From Terriglobia bacterium (GTDB lineage: Bacteria; Acidobacteriota; Terriglobia; Terriglobales; Acidobacteriaceae): a DNA stretch of 64,000 nucleotides. Every line of letters begins with the position of its first letter. Position 1 is the first letter of the stretch. Shown in pieces: positions 42,970 through 51,608 of this stretch. Under the pieces are notes generated by a model, which had not been told where the DNA came from, did not search any database, and was given only the letters and a program-made list of their open reading frames with translations. The translations under genes were made by a program, and so were the position numbers. The stretch covers positions 248,001-312,000 of the forward strand of contig JAIQGK010000002.1 of the NCBI GenBank assembly GCA_020072645.1. The letters run 5' to 3'.

Positions 42970-44472
42970 GTGACCAAATATATCGGCGCCATTGATCAGG
43001 GGACCACGAGCACGCGATTTATTGTGTTTGACGCCGCAGGGAAGGTTGTGGCCTGTGCGCAGAAAGAGCACCGCCAGATTTTTCCGCAGCCGGGATGGGT
43101 GGAGCACGACGCGGAAGAGATCTGGGCGCGGACGCAGGAAGTGATGGCCGACGCGATGGCGGAGGCACGGCTGAAGGCCAAGGACCTGGCGGCGATAGGG
43201 ATCACGAACCAGCGCGAAACAACGGTGCTATGGAACAAAAAGACAGGCAAGCCGCTGCACAACGCAATTGTGTGGCAGGACACACGCGTGGCCGACGCAG
43301 TGAGCAGGTTTGCCAAAGAGCCGGGCGATGAGTTTTTTCGCGGCCGCACAGGATTGCCAGTCTCAACATACTTTAGCGCGCTCAAACTGCGCTGGCTGCT
43401 GGAAAATATTCCCGGAGCACGACGCAAAGCCGAAGCCGGCGAGTTGTTGTTCGGCACTATTGATTCATTTCTATTGTGGAAGCTGACAGGGCCAGGGAAA
43501 AACCGCCTGCACGCAACGGACGTGACCAACGCAAGCCGCACGCAGTTGATGAACCTGAAAACATTGGAATGGGACAACAAGCTGCTGCGGACATTTTCCA
43601 TTCCGCGGCAGGTGCTGCCGGAGATCCGATCCAGCAGTGAAATTTACGGCCACATTGCGCGAGGGCCATTGAAAGGCGTGGCGATCGCCGGAATTCTGGG
43701 CGACCAGCAAGCCGCGCTGGTGGGGCAAACGTGCTTCAAGAGCGGTGAAGCCAAGAACACTTATGGCACGGGCTGCTTTCTGCTGATGAATACCGGCATG
43801 AAGCCGACCGAATCGAAACACGGGCTGCTGACGACCGTCGCTTATAAGTTAGGTGAGCAGCCGGCGCACTACGCGCTGGAAGGCAGCGTTGCCATTGGCG
43901 GAGCACTGGTGCAGTGGCTGCGCGATAACCTGGGCCTGATCAAGACAAGCGCAGAAGTAGAAAAACTGGCGTTGACGGTGGAAGACAATGGCGGCGTGTA
44001 CATGGTCCCGGCATTTTCCGGGCTATATGCGCCTTATTGGAAAGAGCATGCGCGCGGCGTGATTGTGGGCCTGACGCGGTTTGCCAACAAGGGACACATG
44101 GCGCGGGCGGTGCTGGAAGCGGTGGCATTCCAGACGCGCGAAGTGGTGGAAGCGATGGAGCAGGATTCCGGCATACGGCTGGAAGAGTTGCGCGTGGATG
44201 GCGGAATGGTAGCCAACGATTTGCTGATGCAGTTTCAAGCCGACATACTGGAGCGGCCTGTGGTGTTGCCATCGACAAAAGAGACCACAAGCCTGGGCGC
44301 GGCGTATGCGGCAGGACTGGCTGTGGGATTTTTCAGCAGCGTGGAAGAGCTATGCAGCCATTGGTCGGCGGAGAAGATATGGAAACCGGCGATGGAGCCA
44401 TCACACCGGGAAAGAATGTATCGGCACTGGAGGAAGGCGGTGACCAAAACGTTTGACTGGGTGGAAGCATAA
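42970..44472 (+). CDS. glpK: Glycerol kinase
   Basis: A 500-residue cytoplasmic enzyme that phosphorylates glycerol with ATP to sn-glycerol 3-phosphate. The frame is open upstream to 42826, but the GTG at 42970 is chosen because it has GAGGGAAA 6-9 bp upstream and gives the conserved N-terminus [18 protein letters not shown]. Other landmarks are [15 protein letters not shown], the NQRETTVLW loop, [26 protein letters not shown] and [16 protein letters not shown] of the FGGY fold. Length is normal. No glpF or glpD is adjacent, so regulation and uptake are encoded elsewhere. Confidence 0.96.
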   Translation: MTKYIGAIDQGTTSTRFIVFDAAGKVVACAQKEHRQIFPQPGWVEHDAEEIWARTQEVMADAMAEARLKAKDLAAIGITNQRETTVLWNKKTGKPLHNAIVWQDTRVADAVSRFAKEPGDEFFRGRTGLPVSTYFSALKLRWLLENIPGARRKAEAGELLFGTIDSFLLWKLTGPGKNRLHATDVTNASRTQLMNLKTLEWDNKLLRTFSIPRQVLPEIRSSSEIYGHIARGPLKGVAIAGILGDQQAALVGQTCFKSGEAKNTYGTGCFLLMNTGMKPTESKHGLLTTVAYKLGEQPAHYALEGSVAIGGALVQWLRDNLGLIKTSAEVEKLALTVEDNGGVYMVPAFSGLYAPYWKEHARGVIVGLTRFANKGHMARAVLEAVAFQTREVVEAMEQDSGIRLEELRVDGGMVANDLLMQFQADILERPVVLPSTKETTSLGAAYAAGLAVGFFSSVEELCSHWSAEKIWKPAMEPSHRERMYRHWRKAVTKTFDWVEA

Positions 44473-44596
44473 TAACGACCGGCCTTCCTATCGCTTTAAT
44501 ACAGCAGGAAGAAGAACGAAGGAACATTCTGGCTGTTTATGGTGTCACTTAGTGCGATGAATGCCTGTGGCCATTAACAGATTTGCGGAGATCCCC

Positions 44597-46093
44597 ATGA
44601 CGAGTTGCTGCCTGATTCTTTTCGCGTTGTTATTCCCGGCACAGGGCCCTTTAGCAACTGTTTCCGGCCAGATACTGGACCGCGAAGGCAATCCGATGGT
44701 GGGCGCGCTGGTGACGTATACACAGATCGGCATAGTCGACAGAAATTACAAGGCGGGCGGCGCCACGCGGTCTGAGTCGCCCACGATGGTTGAAGGAAAA
44801 GGCCGCATCTACAAAATCAAGACTGACAAAAAGGGCGCTTTTGTCATGATCGGAATGGATTATGGGGTTTATCAGGTTGAAATCACGGGCCCGGATGGCA
44901 GCAATGTTTATTACGGAAAGAAAACGATTCTCGGCAACGATGAACCGAGCGCCCAAAATGTCCTGAATGTAGATTTGTCGTCGATTGAAGGTCCGGTGGT
45001 TCCGGGCGGCGGCATCAATCTTACAGCGGGCAAAAAAACTAAAGAGCAACTGGCGTTGATCCGGCAGGAAAATGCGCATGCGGCAAAGATCAACAAGCTG
45101 ATGGTGCAGTACCACATAGCGGTGGGAATAGAAGACTGGCTTAACGCAATCAGCCTGGTGAAGCAATTGATCGCGCTGGACCCGAATCGCTGGGAGTTCT
45201 ACCAGAACCTGGGAACGCTTCAATCCAACCAGATGCAATATGCGGAAGCGGCGCAGAGCTTTGCCAAAGGAGTGGAGGTGGCGCAAAAGACGTTGGCAAA
45301 TCCAGCGGACTCTGATCGTGCGCTGACGAATATTGGCGACATGCTGCTGGCGGAAGCCGATTGTTACGATCGCATGGAGAAAGTGGATGAAGCGGTGGTG
45401 CTTTATGAGAAGGCGGCTGCGACGTATCCGCATCCGTTCATGGCGAAATATCGGGCATGCAATGCGCTGACGAACGCCGGCAAATATGAGGCCGCGATAG
45501 AGAAATGCAACAACGCCAGCGCTGAAGATCCGACGCAGTGGGGGCCTTACCAGGTGCTGGGAGGTATTTATACGTCGCTCAATAAGCCGCAGGATGCGCT
45601 TGAGTCCTACCAAAAAGGAGTGGCCGCGGCGCAGAAAATGCTGGCTGGACAACCCGATCCACGCACCAAGATCGGTCTGGGGCAGATGCTGAATGCTGAA
45701 GGCCACCTGCTGGTGCAGCTTAAGAAATATGACGAAGCGATTGGAATTTTCTCCCAGGCGGCGGAGTCAGCCGCGTATCCGGCGATGCCCTACTTCAACC
45801 TGTGCGCCACATATTACAACCTGAAGCGCAGCCAGGATGCAGTAGCGGCCTGCGATCACGCCATAGCTTCTGATCCCACTCTGGCGGACGCGTATTACAT
45901 CAAGGGCTCAATCCTGTTTGGGCAAGGGCAACTGGAACGCGGGAAATATGCTGTCCCGCCGGGAACAACGGAAGCGCTGAACAAATATCTGGAATACGCG
46001 CCGTATGGAGATCACGCCATGACGGTGAAAGACATGATCAACCAGCTTGGCAAGGACATGGGAACTGTGTACCGGGCGCCAAAGAAGAAGTAA
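44597..46093 (+). CDS. Exported TPR protein with a carboxypeptidase-regulatory-like N-terminal domain
   Basis: A 498-residue protein. The ATG at 44597 (GGAG 6 bp upstream) begins a signal peptide, MTSCCLILFALLFPA. An N-terminal beta domain (about 20-115) with VSGQILDREGNPMVGALVTY and YQVEITGPDG is of the CarboxypepD_reg type. The rest (about 140-490) is a run of tetratricopeptide repeats: LVKQLIALDPNRWEFYQNLG, YAEAAQSFAKG, VDEAVVLYEKAAATYP, YEAAIEKCNNA, PQDALESYQKG and YDEAIGIFSQAAE. It is probably a periplasmic scaffold. No catalytic motif is visible. It is transcribed alone. Confidence 0.85.
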   Translation: MTSCCLILFALLFPAQGPLATVSGQILDREGNPMVGALVTYTQIGIVDRNYKAGGATRSESPTMVEGKGRIYKIKTDKKGAFVMIGMDYGVYQVEITGPDGSNVYYGKKTILGNDEPSAQNVLNVDLSSIEGPVVPGGGINLTAGKKTKEQLALIRQENAHAAKINKLMVQYHIAVGIEDWLNAISLVKQLIALDPNRWEFYQNLGTLQSNQMQYAEAAQSFAKGVEVAQKTLANPADSDRALTNIGDMLLAEADCYDRMEKVDEAVVLYEKAAATYPHPFMAKYRACNALTNAGKYEAAIEKCNNASAEDPTQWGPYQVLGGIYTSLNKPQDALESYQKGVAAAQKMLAGQPDPRTKIGLGQMLNAEGHLLVQLKKYDEAIGIFSQAAESAAYPAMPYFNLCATYYNLKRSQDAVAACDHAIASDPTLADAYYIKGSILFGQGQLERGKYAVPPGTTEALNKYLEYAPYGDHAMTVKDMINQLGKDMGTVYRAPKKK

Positions 46094-46217
46094 GCAGAGC
46101 AGCACGAATCGAGCAGCCTGGAAAAGTTCTTCGCTAACACGAGTAACGATCTGGCCACCCAGCTTTGAGAGATCGAATCCAAAACATGGTCACTTCAAAT
46201 GCACGGAGGTAAGTCCT

Positions 46218-46655
46218 ATGAAAGCAGCATTTCTCATTGGCCGTCTGGTGTTTGGCGGATTCTTTCTCTATAACGGCATCAATCATCTGAAACAGCGCAA
46301 GCAACTGGGGCAATATGCAGAATCAAAGAATGTGCCCATGGCTGAAGCGACCGTGGCGGCCACGGGTGTAGTTTTGATTGCCGGCGGCACCAGTATATTG
46401 CTGGGCGTAAAGCCCAAGCTAGGCACAGCCGCGATTGCTGGTTTCCTTGCGGGCGTTTCTCCTGTGATGCACAACTTCTGGAGCGTGCAGGAGCCGCAGC
46501 AGCGCATGAATGAGATGATCAACTTCAGCAAGAACATGGCCCTCCTGGGCAGCGCGCTGGCGCTCATGGGTGTGGATGAGCCGTGGCCCATAAGTGTTCC
46601 CATTAGCCAGGAAGAGATCGCAGCACGCGGCTATGAAGACCTGATTGCCGCATAG
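46218..46655 (+). CDS. DoxX-family membrane protein
   Basis: A 145-residue protein with four hydrophobic segments, started at the ATG at 46218 behind a consensus GGAGG. The opening FLIGRLVFGGFFLYNGINHL is the DoxX hallmark, followed by the GVVLIAGGTSILLGVKPKLG and GSALALMGVDEP helices. The C-terminal 20 residues are polar. Family members are redox- or stress-linked membrane proteins with little biochemistry. The aldo/keto reductase begins 10 bp downstream, so the two are almost certainly co-transcribed. Confidence 0.85.
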   Translation: MKAAFLIGRLVFGGFFLYNGINHLKQRKQLGQYAESKNVPMAEATVAATGVVLIAGGTSILLGVKPKLGTAAIAGFLAGVSPVMHNFWSVQEPQQRMNEMINFSKNMALLGSALALMGVDEPWPISVPISQEEIAARGYEDLIAA

Positions 46656-46664
46656 AAAGACACC

Positions 46665-47735
46665 ATGCGCAGAAGGGAGTTTCTAAGAAGCCTGGCCCTG
46701 GCAGGAATCGCAACGCGGGGCGCGCGAAGTCTGGCCAGCAGCTTAGCCGGCGGCGCGCAATCGAGTGCAGGCGGGAATAAGGAAGGAGGCTCGATGATCT
46801 ATCGCACACTGGGGCGGACCGGCGAGCGCGTTTCCGCCATTGGCATGGGCGGATTTCACATCGGGCAGCCCAAGCTTACAGACGATGACAGCATCAAGCT
46901 GATTCGCGCCGCGATCGACGGCGGAATCAACTTTATGGACAACTCATGGGACTACAACAAAGGGCAAAGCGAAGTCCGCATGGGGAAGGCGCTGAAGGAC
47001 GGCTACCGGCAAAAAGTTTTTCTGATGACGAAGCTCGATGGCCGCACCAAAGAAGAAGCGACCAAACAAATCAATGAATCGCTGCAGCGCTTGCAGACCG
47101 ATCACCTCGACCTGATCCAGCACCATGAGATTATCCGCTTTGACGATCCGGACAGAATCTTCGCGGAAAACGGCGCGCAGGAAGCCGTGCTGGAAGCGAA
47201 GAAGGCGGGCAAGGTGCGCTACATCGGATTTACCGGACACAAAGACCCGCACATCCATCTCTACATGCTGGAAGTGGCGGCGAAACGCAATTTCAATTTT
47301 GATACCGTGCAGATGCCGCTGAACGTGATGGACGCGCACTTCCGCAGCTTTGGCAAACTGGTGCTGCCCAAGCTGGTGGAGCAGAAGATTGGCGTGCTTG
47401 GGATGAAATCCATGGGCGACCAGATCATCTTGAAGAGCGGCTTGGTCAAACCTATAGAGTGCCTGCACTATGCGCTGAACCTGCCGACTTCAGTGGTGAT
47501 TACGGGAATCGACAGCCAGGAAATTTTGCAGCAGGCCTTTGAAGCAGCCAAAACATTTAAGCCCTTGAGCAAAGAAGAAGTCGCGGCGCTTTTGGCCAGG
47601 ACGCAAAAAGTTGCGGCGCAAGGCGAATATGAACTGTTTAAGACTTCAGCACACTTCGACTCGACGGCGCACCATCCAGAGTGGCTGGGCGGACAGTCGC
47701 CACATGTGGATAAGCTTGCTGGACCGCCGAGCTAA
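46665..47735 (+). CDS. Aldo/keto reductase with a twin-arginine-like leader
   Basis: A 356-residue enzyme. The start MRRREFLRSLALAGIATRGA resembles a twin-arginine (RRxFLR) signal, followed by a linker and the catalytic (beta/alpha)8 domain from MIYRTLGRTGERVSAIGMGG at about residue 44. The AKR tetrad is visible: Asp in INFMDNSWDY, Tyr in the same segment, Lys in LMTKLD, and His in LIQHHEI. NAD(P)H binding is expected near GIDSQEILQQAFEAA. It should reduce an aldehyde or ketone in the periplasm if the leader is functional, which would require a cofactor-loaded export. It is co-transcribed with DoxX, 10 bp upstream. Confidence 0.88.
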   Translation: MRRREFLRSLALAGIATRGARSLASSLAGGAQSSAGGNKEGGSMIYRTLGRTGERVSAIGMGGFHIGQPKLTDDDSIKLIRAAIDGGINFMDNSWDYNKGQSEVRMGKALKDGYRQKVFLMTKLDGRTKEEATKQINESLQRLQTDHLDLIQHHEIIRFDDPDRIFAENGAQEAVLEAKKAGKVRYIGFTGHKDPHIHLYMLEVAAKRNFNFDTVQMPLNVMDAHFRSFGKLVLPKLVEQKIGVLGMKSMGDQIILKSGLVKPIECLHYALNLPTSVVITGIDSQEILQQAFEAAKTFKPLSKEEVAALLARTQKVAAQGEYELFKTSAHFDSTAHHPEWLGGQSPHVDKLAGPPS

Positions 47736-47744
47736 CCGTAGGAG

Positions 47745-48677
47745 TTATGGTTCCGAATTGATTGAGACAAACTCAGTTTTTACGTTACCATTGGGACTGA
47801 TGGTGTGCATGGCAAAACCGAGTGGACTGCTCCATGGCAGAAGCCGACTGGTACTGGGCGCAACGTGCCAAACAATGCCGTCACGCTCAAAAATGTTTCC
47901 CACATGCCAGTGGCCCACGAGCATATGCCTCACGCCCATCCGGTGGAGCAGATTTAGTTCTCGCGAGCGATAAGGCTCATTTATTACCCAATAAGGCTTA
48001 GGATCGGGAGGCATATTGTCACCACGTTCGGCCGGGATGTGCTGGATGCCAATGACGATTCCGCCACGCCTGTCATCGTTGTCATCATCCTGGAAGCGCT
48101 GCGGCTCGCGACCGTGCCCAAAGCTCCACCAGTGACGGCGCCGATTATCGGCAGTGCGGCTCCCCGGCTGCTCGCCGAGCCAGGCAAGCATTTTCTCGCC
48201 TTCAGCCTGGGTCGCTACCGGCAGCGGCTGCGGCGACTGCGCGTCGAAGTTGTCGAAATTGCCGAGGAGTTGGGAATCAATCACCACGAACGTCACGCCC
48301 TTCACCTGAAAGCGATAGTAGTCGGGGCCAAAAACCTCGCGATAGCGCGCGACGTCATTGGTATGAACGTCATGGTTGCCCGGCGCGTAGTACACAGGCG
48401 CATGCAGCCACTTCAGGATGCCCCGGGCGAGCAGCCACTGGTCATAGTTTTCGCCGATATCGCCGCTGACGATGACTGCGTCGGGATGGCGGGCATTTAC
48501 CATGTCCACGGCGCGCCGAAGATTGTCAAACGCATGCGGGGAGTGGACCTCACCCAAGTGTGTGTCACTGATTTGGGCAATCACAACCTGCCCATTTGCG
48601 CGCACGGCGAAGACGAGCAGAAAGATGAAAATGAAATTGAGAAGCGCAACTTTCGTGCGCCAAAGCATTCCGCGCAT
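47745..48677 (-). CDS. Exported calcineurin-like metallophosphoesterase
   Basis: A 310-residue protein with an N-terminal signal or anchor (WRTKVALLNFIFIFLLVFAV) and all five metallophosphoesterase motifs: DxH in ISDTHLGE, GDxxE-type in SGDIGEN, GNHD in APGNHDVH, H in GIQHIP, and GHxH in VGHWHVGN. Two metal ions would be bound. Between GNHD and the next histidine there is a 45-residue insert rich in Arg and Asp (SRTADNRRRHWW, FQDDDNDDRRGG). The substrate is probably a phosphate ester or nucleotide. It is convergent with the AKR gene, 9 bp apart. Confidence 0.88.
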   Translation of the reverse strand: MRGMLWRTKVALLNFIFIFLLVFAVRANGQVVIAQISDTHLGEVHSPHAFDNLRRAVDMVNARHPDAVIVSGDIGENYDQWLLARGILKWLHAPVYYAPGNHDVHTNDVARYREVFGPDYYRFQVKGVTFVVIDSQLLGNFDNFDAQSPQPLPVATQAEGEKMLAWLGEQPGSRTADNRRRHWWSFGHGREPQRFQDDDNDDRRGGIVIGIQHIPAERGDNMPPDPKPYWVINEPYRSRELNLLHRMGVRHMLVGHWHVGNIFERDGIVWHVAPSTSRLLPWSSPLGFAMHTISPNGNVKTEFVSINSEP

Positions 48678-48804
48678 AAATTTCTTCCTAAGCTGAATCT
48701 TAATAAGAAGGCGTTTTGGCGTGGGGAGTTGTCAGCAGAACAGGCGTGTGAGTAAGCTGGATCTTGTAAATGGAACTTTTTCAACACAGAGCAATCAAAT
48801 ACTT

Positions 48805-49344
48805 ATGAATAATTTACAAACTGTAGTCCTGGGCGGCGGATGTTTCTGGTGCCTGGAAGCGGTGTTTGACCGCATGGAAGGCGTCACGTCAGTTGAATCT
48901 GGTTATATGGGCGGCCACGTGGACAAGCCGACCTACCGGCAGGTCTGCAACGGCGATACCGGCCACGTTGAGGTAGTGCGCGTTACATTCGATCCGGCAG
49001 TGGTCACCTTCCGAGAAATTCTGGACGTGTTTTTCTCCATCCATGATCCCACCACGCTCAACCGCCAGGGCAATGACATGGGCACGCAATATCGCTCAGC
49101 CATTTTTTATTCGACCGAAGAGCAGTATCGCGAGTCGAAAAAAGTGATCGACGAATTGAATGCTGCGAAGCACTGGCCAAATCCGATCGTGACGTCACTA
49201 GAGCCGGCGGCAAAATTCTTTGTGGCTGAGGATTATCACCAGGAATATTTCGCCAACAACGGGAACCAACCGTATTGCCAGTTTGTGGTAGCGCCCAAGG
49301 TGAAAAAGTTCGAGCAGAAATTTGCGCAAAAAGTTAAGGCCTGA
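48805..49344 (+). CDS. msrA: Peptide methionine sulfoxide reductase A
   Basis: A 179-residue enzyme that reduces methionine-S-sulfoxide in proteins and peptides with thioredoxin. The catalytic Cys is in VLGGGCFWCLEAVF (residues 8-21), preceded by the family-specific Gly-rich turn. GYMGGHVDKPTYRQVCNGDT, TGHVEV, HDPTTLNRQGND, GTQYRSAIFY and EDYHQEYFANN are the remaining conserved blocks. The ATG at 48805 is chosen because the frame is open upstream but the family starts here. The enzyme is cytoplasmic (no signal peptide). The preceding gene is divergent. Confidence 0.95.
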   Translation: MNNLQTVVLGGGCFWCLEAVFDRMEGVTSVESGYMGGHVDKPTYRQVCNGDTGHVEVVRVTFDPAVVTFREILDVFFSIHDPTTLNRQGNDMGTQYRSAIFYSTEEQYRESKKVIDELNAAKHWPNPIVTSLEPAAKFFVAEDYHQEYFANNGNQPYCQFVVAPKVKKFEQKFAQKVKA

Positions 49345-49471
49345 GCGCAACATTTTCCGTCCTCCGGTGTTGCGCTAAGCTATTTGTTTTTATAGGTATG
49401 GCAGCCCTCCTTCGGAGGGATGGATGCATCTCAAAATCGGTAGAAGGAATTTACCGACGCGAGGAGACCTT

Positions 49472-49861
49472 ATGAAACGCTTACTAACATTGTTGTTTGC
49501 ATTTGTGATCACTGCTTCCTTAAGCATGCTGGCGCAGGAACCTGCCGCCAATCCAGGAGGCGCTGACAAGAAGACCACCAAAGCCGAAAAGTCAGAAGCC
49601 AAGGCCGCGGAAAAAGGCAAGACCATGAGCCTGACCGGCTGGGTGAAAGACCAGGACGGAAAAACCATGTTTATCAACGACAAAGATAAACAGGCCTGGA
49701 ACATTGAGAACATGGATGCGGTGAAAGGCCATGAAGGCCATCACGTAAAGGTCAAAGCCAAGCTGAATGAGGCCGACCACTCCATGAACGTGGAAAAACT
49801 CACCATGATGCGCAAGGCCAAGCAGACTGCTGAAGAAAAGCAGAAGGAAGAAAAGAAATAG
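49472..49861 (+). CDS. Secreted DUF5818-like small protein
   Basis: A 129-residue exported protein. The ATG at 49472 follows GAGGAGACC and begins a signal peptide (MKRLLTLLFAFVITASLSML). After a Lys/Ala/Glu-rich segment (about 22-50) comes a compact beta domain: SLTGWVKDQDGKTMFINDKD and GHEGHHVKVKAKLNEADH with MNVEKLTMM. This looks like the DUF5818 type, an OB-like domain of unknown function found in Acidobacteriota. The C-terminus is Lys/Glu-rich. A strong terminator follows. Confidence 0.82.
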   Translation: MKRLLTLLFAFVITASLSMLAQEPAANPGGADKKTTKAEKSEAKAAEKGKTMSLTGWVKDQDGKTMFINDKDKQAWNIENMDAVKGHEGHHVKVKAKLNEADHSMNVEKLTMMRKAKQTAEEKQKEEKK

Positions 49862-49889
49862 CGGCGAGTAACAATCGCCAAGGAGCTAC

Positions 49890-49922
49890 GGGCGGAGCCA
49901 AGCGGCTCTGCCCTATTTTTTT
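49890..49922 (+). terminator. Rho-independent terminator
   Basis: GGGCGGAGCC pairs with GGCTCTGCCC (10 bp, one G-T pair) around a 4-base loop, followed by TATTTTTTT. It ends the DUF5818-like gene. Confidence 0.88.
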
Positions 49923-49938
49923 GCTATATGCTTTAAGA

Positions 49939-50565
49939 GTGCGCACTTCCCTGCCAAAGGCCGATCAGAAACTAGTCCAGATTGTGGACGCTGCGCTGGC
50001 TGAAACGGCGCGCAAGAGCGTCGACTGGCTGGTGTGCCGCAAAGGATGCACGCAATGCTGCTACGGTCCATTCGCCATCAGCCAGCTGGATGCCTTGCGA
50101 CTGCAAAAAGGCTTGGACGAACTGAAGTCGAGCGATCCGAAGCGCGCCGCACGAGTACGCCAACGCGCGCGGCAAGCAGTGAAGCGCTTGTCGGCTACTT
50201 TCCCTGGCGATCCCAAGACTGGTATTCTGCGCGAAGAGGAAGATTCCGAAGCCGCGTTCGCCGAGTTCGCTAATGACGAGCCTTGTCCCGCGCTTGATCC
50301 TGAAACGGGTGCCTGTGACTTATATGAGTGGCGTCCGATGACGTGCCGCACGTTTGGTCCGCCAGTGCGGTCAGGCGAAGAAGACAGCCTAGCTGTCTGT
50401 GAACTCTGTTATCAGGGCGCAACCGACCAACTGATTGCCGAGTGCGAGATGATTCCTGATCCCAACAATCTGGAAGAAAAGTTGATTCCGGAAGCGGAGA
50501 AGAAAACCGGGAAGCGCGGGAGCACAATTGTGGCATGGTGCCTGACAGGAGCAATTAGCAAATAG
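49939..50565 (+). CDS. YkgJ-family cysteine-cluster protein
   Basis: A protein of about 208 residues with the CxxxCTQCC cluster of YkgJ/Fe-S or zinc-binding proteins (VCRKGCTQCCYGPFAIS near residues 33-49). Later cysteine pairs are in CPALDPETGACDLYEWRPMTC and the ELCYQGA region. Members bind an iron-sulfur or zinc site and are found near modification enzymes. The start is uncertain: GTG at 49939 is preferred because a TTG upstream overlaps the terminator T-run, but no Shine-Dalgarno is obvious. The C-terminus is acidic, then basic. Confidence 0.8.
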   Translation: MRTSLPKADQKLVQIVDAALAETARKSVDWLVCRKGCTQCCYGPFAISQLDALRLQKGLDELKSSDPKRAARVRQRARQAVKRLSATFPGDPKTGILREEEDSEAAFAEFANDEPCPALDPETGACDLYEWRPMTCRTFGPPVRSGEEDSLAVCELCYQGATDQLIAECEMIPDPNNLEEKLIPEAEKKTGKRGSTIVAWCLTGAISK

Positions 50566-50621
50566 CACTTGGCAATTAGCCAAACCTGTATACCGCAAAG
50601 AAACACAAAGGGAAAGTCATG

Positions 50622-50680
50622 ACCGCAGAGAACGCAGGGTTCGCAGAAGATTGGAATGATTTCTCTGCGCGCTCTGCGGT
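50622..50680. repeat. Inverted repeat of 'ACCGCAGAG' units
   Basis: ACCGCAGAGAACGCAG on the left and CTGCGCGCTCTGCGGT on the right pair across a 27-base loop; the outer nine bases match perfectly. It lies in the spacer between convergent genes. Confidence 0.65.
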
Positions 50681-50684
50681 GAAT

Positions 50685-51404
50685 CTAGGCCCCGGCCGAC
50701 ACTGGCATGTCAGAGATCACACCTTCAGGAATATGGTAGCGCTGGCTACGCGGCAGCTTGCCAAGCAATCCCAGCGTGAAGAACGTTCCGGCAACAATCA
50801 AAAATGTTGCCAGACGAACGTTGCCCAGGCTCGTAGCCGAAAGATCAAAATATTTTCCCAGCCGCCACATGGCCCACCCGGCAAGCTGCGTGGGGACCAC
50901 AGTCCATACGGCAACGTAGAACCAGCCTTTTTCAGCGCCTTCATCGCGGGTGGAACGGGCGGCGCGCGGCGTAAAGTCCAGGACCGTCGCAAGCACAATG
51001 GCGGCCGCCAGCGGGTAGTAGAGTTTGTAAAAGAGATCGTTGATGATCCAGCGGCCAAAGACGAAGTTAATGACCAGGCCGATCAGATTGATGGTGAACG
51101 GCACCAGAAGGTCAATCCATGCGGCGGTATAGCAGATCACGCGATACCACAGATTCGGCTTGGGCTCGCCATAATGCGTAATGTAAGGGCGGGGCTCACC
51201 GCCAGGGAGTCGTCCCGCGAATCCGCGCCAGATGCAGACGGCGGTTACGATTGCCAGCCAGATCCAATGGCGGCGGTCCGGCCCATGCGCATAAAGATCA
51301 GCCGTGAGGTGGCCGGGCAGAATCCAGAAGACCCAAATCCATATGGGGACGTGGAGCACGCGGTAATAATTTTTGTTCTTTTCACGTTCAACGACTTTTT
51401 TCAT
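50685..51404 (-). CDS. Uncharacterised polytopic membrane protein
   Basis: A 239-residue protein with about six hydrophobic segments: WIWVFWILPGHL, IWLAIVTAVCIW, AAWIDLLVPFTINLIGLVIN, FYKLYYPLAAAIVLATVLDF, FYVAVWTVVPTQLAGWAMWR and LATFLIVAGTFFTLGLLG. It is Trp/Tyr-rich and I do not recognise the family. The conserved-looking GGEPRPYITHYGEPKPN loop is unusual and faces the opposite side from the basic N-terminus. The gene has no obvious partner; repeats fill both flanks. The start at 51404 is preceded by a usable GGAA-type site only. Confidence 0.7.
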   Translation of the reverse strand: MKKVVEREKNKNYYRVLHVPIWIWVFWILPGHLTADLYAHGPDRRHWIWLAIVTAVCIWRGFAGRLPGGEPRPYITHYGEPKPNLWYRVICYTAAWIDLLVPFTINLIGLVINFVFGRWIINDLFYKLYYPLAAAIVLATVLDFTPRAARSTRDEGAEKGWFYVAVWTVVPTQLAGWAMWRLGKYFDLSATSLGNVRLATFLIVAGTFFTLGLLGKLPRSQRYHIPEGVISDMPVSAGA

Positions 51405-51446
51405 GAATGATTGAGAGTTCCGAATTGCATTTTAATATGCAAAACC

Positions 51447-51580
51447 TTGAACCACAAAGGACACAAAGGAACATGGAGGGAAGATTGGCAGAATTGCCAA
51501 AGATCGGCGGAATTGAAAAAGCAAAACTACCGCGGATTCACACGGATGAACGCGGACCAGAAAAAACACATACGGAGAAC
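51447..51580. repeat. Cluster of three dispersed repeat families
   Basis: ACCACAAAGGACACAAAGG (51451-51469), TTGGCAGAATTGCC..GGCGG (51485-51515) and ACCGCGGATTCACACGGATG followed by AACGCGGACC (51529-51558) lie next to each other. Each is also seen in other spacers of this window. Confidence 0.7.
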
Positions 51581-51608
51581 ATAGAAACACTGACGAGATG
51601 CGTGGTAA

